Source: Bacteroidota bacterium
GTDB lineage: Bacteria; Bacteroidota; Bacteroidia; Bacteroidales; Paludibacteraceae
Direction of reading: 5' to 3'
Assembly: GCA_017860335.1 (NCBI GenBank)
Contig: JAFNAU010000069.1
Span: 1 to 10,535, forward strand
Length of the DNA: 10,535 nt
Shown: piece by piece, positions 7,159 to 10,535 of the stretch
Position numbering within the stretch: position 1 is the stretch's first letter
How the letters are laid out: every line of letters begins with the position of its first letter
Notes under the pieces: generated by a model
Database searches by the model: none
Seen by the model: the letters and a program-made list of their open reading frames with translations, nothing else
What the model was told of the DNA's origin: nothing
Position numbers and translations under genes: made by a program

Positions 7159-8934
7159 TTATTTCAATGTTGTTTCCGGTAAATTCACTTCAACTGACAC
7201 GATGGTGCCCGTGCGTTGAAAAATTTGTTGGCTTATCGTTTTGTCTAAGCATAAACTGTTTGTGTTCAGTGTTTTACCATTGGTAAAAGTTATTTTCAAG
7301 CTTTCTTTACCGGCTTTTTTGTATATCACCGGCACCTGACAGTATGTAAAGCAAAGCGAATTTTCACCCAGTTCAATTTCTTTTTCCAGCGAATTCACAT
7401 CCACGTAACGGAAAGTCTGCGACGACGAAATCATTTCATCTTTTCGGAGCAGGCATGGACTGAAACGAAGTTTGCCTTCCGAAACGAATACACCTAATTC
7501 ACCAAAGCGGCTCAGGATATCCTCTTTCACCTGTCCTGTCATGCCGGGTTGTTTGGCGCCTTTGCCCTGAGGTGTGTGAGAGTATGGGTCGGTAGGAAAT
7601 GCGCCGTATAGAGATGGTGGTTTATGAACACCAATTCCTTCGTTAATTTCGTAATAATGGGCTAATAACCTGCCTGTTGTATTTTCGTCGGCATTGCTTT
7701 CAAATGCTTTCAGGCAACATTCCTGCACCGCCAACTGCAATTTGGAAACCATGTGCCAGTATATTGAGCCCAGGCCTTCATAAGCGTAAAAAGTTCCCGA
7801 ACGCCCCGTAAATGCCTTGTGGTTAAATGTATTTTCAAAAATCCCAAGTACAAGATTTTTGTCTTTTTCTACCTGTTTCTCGTACCTGGAAATGTTATCC
7901 AACGCCACACTCAAGTCGTTTGCATTTTTGAAATTGCCGTTGAAATGATATTGACCGTTTATATCCTTTTCAATAATTTCCGTATTACCATTTGCTGCCA
8001 ATTCGCTCAGTAATCCGGAGGTTGAAATGATAGTTTCGGGAATATTGTTTTTCTCTAAAAATAGCGGTAAATCTTTGTTGGGATAAAGAATGTAGCTGTA
8101 CTGGTCTTCCCTGAAAAGTTTGCTGTGTTTCAGGCTGTCTAATAACTGTAACGCTTCTTCTGAGGTCAAAAAACCTGAACTCAACACAGCTACCTGACCT
8201 TCAAGCATTTCGCTTAAGTGAGCAATGGAAATTTCATGCTCATTTTCCAAGCTCATCAGGTTGTAAGCGTGGTATAAATTATCGTCTCTTTTGTTGGCTT
8301 TAATGGAATGTTCCAGGTATTGAAGGCTCACCTCCGTAAAATTCTTCACATCCCGGAGAGAAATTTTTATCTTTTTTCCCGAAAAAGATTTTGAGTAAAT
8401 TTTTGATCTGTAATCGCTTGCAGCTTGTGCCAGACCATCTAATATTGATTTTCGGGTGGCGTTATTTATTCCGCTGTTCAATGTCTGTTTGTGCAGATTG
8501 AGCGTTTCGGCCATTTGGTCAAAGCAAGTTGCCAGTTCTTCCGACAGCGCAATATTTTCTGTTTCGGCCGATGCCAGTATTTCTTGTAAGAAATTCAGAA
8601 ATCTTCTTAAATAATATAGTGTAACCATCGAAACGCCGTTGCCGACAAGCGCATTATTGGCATCGTTCCATTCCGGGCGTTGTGTGTTCATCCATATACC
8701 GGCTTCGGGGATAAAATTGGACATTTTTGCCAAAACAGTTGCCAGTATTTTCTCAATGAAAGTTACTTTGTAAATCCGTTCATTTTTATCCTCGAGTAAA
8801 GTGCCGTCAGAACCTGATTTTTCTCTTTTCAGACCGATTTTATGGTCTGATTTGGCGTCAAATTCAATTGAGTTTTTGGCGTTCTTCAGAATATCGGAGT
8901 ACGTTTTAATTTTATATGGTACATTGGCATACAC
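7159..8934 (-). CDS. GH149-type beta-1,3-glucan phosphorylase, C-terminal fragment (carries the catalytic domain)
   Basis: This is the C-terminal half of a GH149 phosphorylase, which splits beta-1,3-glucan with inorganic phosphate to give glucose 1-phosphate. The 591 residues begin with a GTG at 8934, but family similarity already starts upstream of it in the same frame (LDAEIF, then VYANVPYKIK), so the GTG is only the first available start. NFIPEAGIWMNTQRPEWNDA (73-92) holds the likely catalytic acid D91, comparable to the GDWND motif of GH94. LVGNGVSMVTLYYLRR (96-111) follows. FTGRSGTFYAYEGLGSIYWH (375-394), PSLYGAFPTDPYSHTP (440-455) and KQPGMTGQVKEDIL (461-474) are further family segments and probably line the phosphate and glucan sites. 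No signal peptide, so cytoplasmic. It has no visible ribosome binding site and is in the -1 frame relative to the upstream half. Without the N-terminal half it is unlikely to be active. Confidence 0.8.
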   Translation of the reverse strand: MYANVPYKIKTYSDILKNAKNSIEFDAKSDHKIGLKREKSGSDGTLLEDKNERIYKVTFIEKILATVLAKMSNFIPEAGIWMNTQRPEWNDANNALVGNGVSMVTLYYLRRFLNFLQEILASAETENIALSEELATCFDQMAETLNLHKQTLNSGINNATRKSILDGLAQAASDYRSKIYSKSFSGKKIKISLRDVKNFTEVSLQYLEHSIKANKRDDNLYHAYNLMSLENEHEISIAHLSEMLEGQVAVLSSGFLTSEEALQLLDSLKHSKLFREDQYSYILYPNKDLPLFLEKNNIPETIISTSGLLSELAANGNTEIIEKDINGQYHFNGNFKNANDLSVALDNISRYEKQVEKDKNLVLGIFENTFNHKAFTGRSGTFYAYEGLGSIYWHMVSKLQLAVQECCLKAFESNADENTTGRLLAHYYEINEGIGVHKPPSLYGAFPTDPYSHTPQGKGAKQPGMTGQVKEDILSRFGELGVFVSEGKLRFSPCLLRKDEMISSSQTFRYVDVNSLEKEIELGENSLCFTYCQVPVIYKKAGKESLKITFTNGKTLNTNSLCLDKTISQQIFQRTGTIVSVEVNLPETTLK

Positions 8935-10529
8935 GAAAATTTCAGCATCCAGGGATTGTCCGGTTCTATGGTTTCCCAGTCAAATCCGTCTTTGGTGATG
9001 CGGTAAGGGTTATATCCATCAAAAGTTGTCGCATTCAGGAACTTGTGTACCATGCTATCCGCAAATTCGGGATATGAAAGCGCCAGTGCTTCCCAGTTCT
9101 GGAAGATATCCCGCCAGTTTCCCTGATAATCAAGCACTTTTGAGCCATCAATTTCGCTCTGTGTGTTGATGGAAAATCTGTTCCACGGTCTGCTCGGGTC
9201 GCCGTGTCTTCGGCTGAACATCAGCGGCAAATACTCCATACACAAACGCTTGAAATCAGCATCGTCAGTTTTATCCCGCATTTCATGGTGGGCTTTCAGG
9301 TCAAATACCTCCGGAAGCGATTCCAGTATATGTTTTTGAACGTGGTATACATCTTTGTTGGCATTGAAAAGGAATTTGATAAAATCCTTTTTATCAATAT
9401 TATAATTATGGTCAAAAATGCCGCCGCGCATGATATTGAAAAGCGTATTGGAATAATGGCGGGTATCTCTCAATTTATCAGCCGTGAGTTGCAAACCATC
9501 GGACGAGGCCACTAATTCAATCAGATGCTTTGTTCCGTTGTCAATGTCGGTTTGTATAAGCTGATACAGATTTTTATCGTTTTGTATTCGCTCTGAAAGG
9601 CTGATAATGGCCGAATGATTTTGATTAACGTTGGCAACAATCAGCCATTCTTTTTCAGTTTCGGGTAATAAAGTCAGTTCAGAATGAATGAAATAAGAGC
9701 CTTTTTCGCCTTTTACATCGTATTCTGCCTTTACGGGAATTCCTTTTCTGAAATTATTCAGTTGCAGAGAAGAAAGCAAAAAGGACGGGTTTTCCAGTCC
9801 AAGTGTCCATGCTATGTTTGCTTTCAGCGCTTCGCTGGGTTCTGCTTTATCTACAATAATAGCGCTCAGTGCAAAAATTCCCATACCTGACTGTTTTACA
9901 AGTTCGCTGCGTTTATAAGCATCAACCAGATTGCTGGTTGAGTTTTGCAAATCGGCCGAAACACCGTAAGGCAGTAGGTTTTGCAGTCCGTCAATTATTG
10001 TTATGCGGAGTTCTTTTTCCGAATGATTGATGAGGGTGGATTTTCTGACAAAGCCGAATTGATTACTTGAATTCCACTGGTAGCGGAAAGTGATTTCCAG
10101 GTTGTGGTTGATTTCTTCAAAAATGAGTTTATTTCCGTAAGTATTTTTATACAAATTACGGCTGATCTTATAAACACCTTCGTATCTTTCTGAAAACGGC
10201 TCCCAAAGGTATCTCAGGTTGTTTTTGTGTACTAAAAACAGGGATTTACTGCCCGTAATTTCGGCCGTTTCGGTAATTTTATCATCGGTGTAATAGGGAA
10301 ATAAGGCGAAATCAGCATTTTTTCTACCGGCAGTTAAGCCTCCGTTGCTCGAAATAAACATCCAGTGATTGGTATCACTTACAATACTCATAAAAAACGG
10401 TCGCATTTCGTTCACGTTAACGATTTTGTAGTAATTTTCGCCGTCAATATTGCAAAAATTCCCGCTTACTTCGTTGGTATCAAAAAATGCACTGTTTTTA
10501 CCAATAGAAACAGGTTGAGAATCACTCAT
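8886..10529 (-). CDS. GH149-type beta-1,3-glucan phosphorylase, N-terminal fragment (frame-disrupted)
   Basis: The N-terminal half of the phosphorylase, 547 residues, of which 1-527 look native and the last 20 (MLKFSCMPMYHIKLKRTPIF) are read out of frame after the break. Family segments include PFFMSIVSDTNHWMFISSNG (44-63), LTAGRKNADFALFPYYTDDK (65-84), LRYLWEPFSERYEG, RRHGDPSRPWNRFS (440-453), DYQGNWRDIFQNWEALALSY (467-486), GYNPYRITKDGFDWE (about 505-519) and EPDNPW (522-527). The front part is the beta-sandwich domain of the GH94/GH149 fold; the end enters the helical catalytic domain. The ATG at 10529 is six bases from the window edge and the codons upstream (AAT GCT) are open, so an earlier start cannot be excluded, although the N-terminus looks complete for the family. 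No leader peptide. The native stop is lost and translation ends at TGA 8886-8888, 49 bp inside the downstream fragment. Confidence 0.8.
   Translation of the reverse strand: MSDSQPVSIGKNSAFFDTNEVSGNFCNIDGENYYKIVNVNEMRPFFMSIVSDTNHWMFISSNGGLTAGRKNADFALFPYYTDDKITETAEITGSKSLFLVHKNNLRYLWEPFSERYEGVYKISRNLYKNTYGNKLIFEEINHNLEITFRYQWNSSNQFGFVRKSTLINHSEKELRITIIDGLQNLLPYGVSADLQNSTSNLVDAYKRSELVKQSGMGIFALSAIIVDKAEPSEALKANIAWTLGLENPSFLLSSLQLNNFRKGIPVKAEYDVKGEKGSYFIHSELTLLPETEKEWLIVANVNQNHSAIISLSERIQNDKNLYQLIQTDIDNGTKHLIELVASSDGLQLTADKLRDTRHYSNTLFNIMRGGIFDHNYNIDKKDFIKFLFNANKDVYHVQKHILESLPEVFDLKAHHEMRDKTDDADFKRLCMEYLPLMFSRRHGDPSRPWNRFSINTQSEIDGSKVLDYQGNWRDIFQNWEALALSYPEFADSMVHKFLNATTFDGYNPYRITKDGFDWETIEPDNPWMLKFSCMPMYHIKLKRTPIF
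8947..8954 (-). other. Break point in the GH149 gene: -1 frame change with probable loss of about 30 codons
   Basis: On the minus strand the first frame reads EPDNPW up to the TGG at 8951-8949. The next frame picks up family sequence at CTG GAT GCT (8952-8944), giving LDAEIF and then VYANVPYKIK. CTGG (8952-8949) is shared by both sides, so a deletion between two short CTGG copies is possible. From memory of GH149 relatives, PW is normally followed by a segment like SxIGYWGDHQIIYLLKLLE and a further dozen residues before IFVYANVPY; nothing of that kind is present in any frame here. The event is therefore a deletion and not only a one-base slip. Confidence 0.65.
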
Positions 10530-10535
10530 AGCATT

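Noticed and set aside
8886..8960. Programmed -1 ribosomal frameshift joining the two phosphorylase halves
   Set aside because: The AAATTTT run near the join is read as AAA TTT in the upstream frame, not in the phase required for a canonical slippery heptamer. A slip would also not restore the missing family segment. A deletion or assembly error explains the data better.
9204..9515. Plus-strand ORF of 103 codons inside the phosphorylase gene
   Set aside because: It is antisense to the conserved RRHGDPSRPWN region and neighbouring phosphorylase sequence, and its translation shows no family motif.
7159..10529. Two separate, naturally split phosphorylase subunits
   Set aside because: The downstream half starts at a GTG without a visible ribosome binding site, family similarity extends upstream of that start, and the upstream half ends in 20 residues with no family character. 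This is the pattern of a broken gene and not of an evolved split.
1..10535. CRISPR array, tRNA, rRNA or insertion sequence
   Set aside because: No spaced direct repeats, tRNA-like cloverleaf, rRNA signature, transposase or terminal inverted repeats were seen; the window is almost fully occupied by the minus-strand genes.

Overview
The window looks like part of a beta-glucan utilisation locus from a member of the Bacteroidota. The assignment to phylum rests on protein content: a GH149-type beta-1,3-glucan phosphorylase, a pair of leaderless GH17 enzymes, a GH30 enzyme, a GPH-type sugar symporter and a long glycosidase with a C-terminal beta-rich module. It also fits the A+T-rich leaders that lack clear Shine-Dalgarno sequences. 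I cannot name a genus.

Every supported gene is on the minus strand, so transcription runs from high to low coordinates. In that order: a GH149 phosphorylase broken into two ORFs (10529-8886 and 8934-7159); a GH30 enzyme with a signal peptide (7145-5661); a 12-helix GPH/MFS sugar:cation symporter (5610-4159); a GH17 enzyme (4134-3238); a second, overlapping GH17 enzyme (3257-2301); and, after a 122-bp gap, a secreted GH2-like TIM-barrel protein that runs off the left edge (2178-1). Apart from the 122-bp gap the spacings are 13, 50 and 24 bp plus overlaps, as expected for one operon. No intergenic stretch exceeds 300 bp.

The gene set suggests a division of labour on branched beta-1,3-glucan of the laminarin type. 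The secreted GH2-like protein and the exported GH30 would act outside or in the periplasm, with GH30 plausibly removing beta-1,6 branches. The symporter would carry oligosaccharides across the inner membrane. The two leaderless GH17 enzymes would work on linear beta-1,3-oligosaccharides in the cytoplasm, next to a phosphorylase that releases glucose 1-phosphate. The substrate and the compartments are inferred from family and signal-peptide evidence. No SusC/SusD pair, sensor or regulator lies in the window.

The most notable feature is damage to the phosphorylase. At about 8949-8952 the reading frame shifts by -1, and a conserved stretch of roughly 30 residues that I expect from GH149 relatives is absent. 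Both halves otherwise keep their family motifs. This is either a recent deletion that makes a pseudogene or an assembly error. The second notable feature is the fusion of a glycosidase barrel to a long module that resembles outer-membrane beta-barrel strands.
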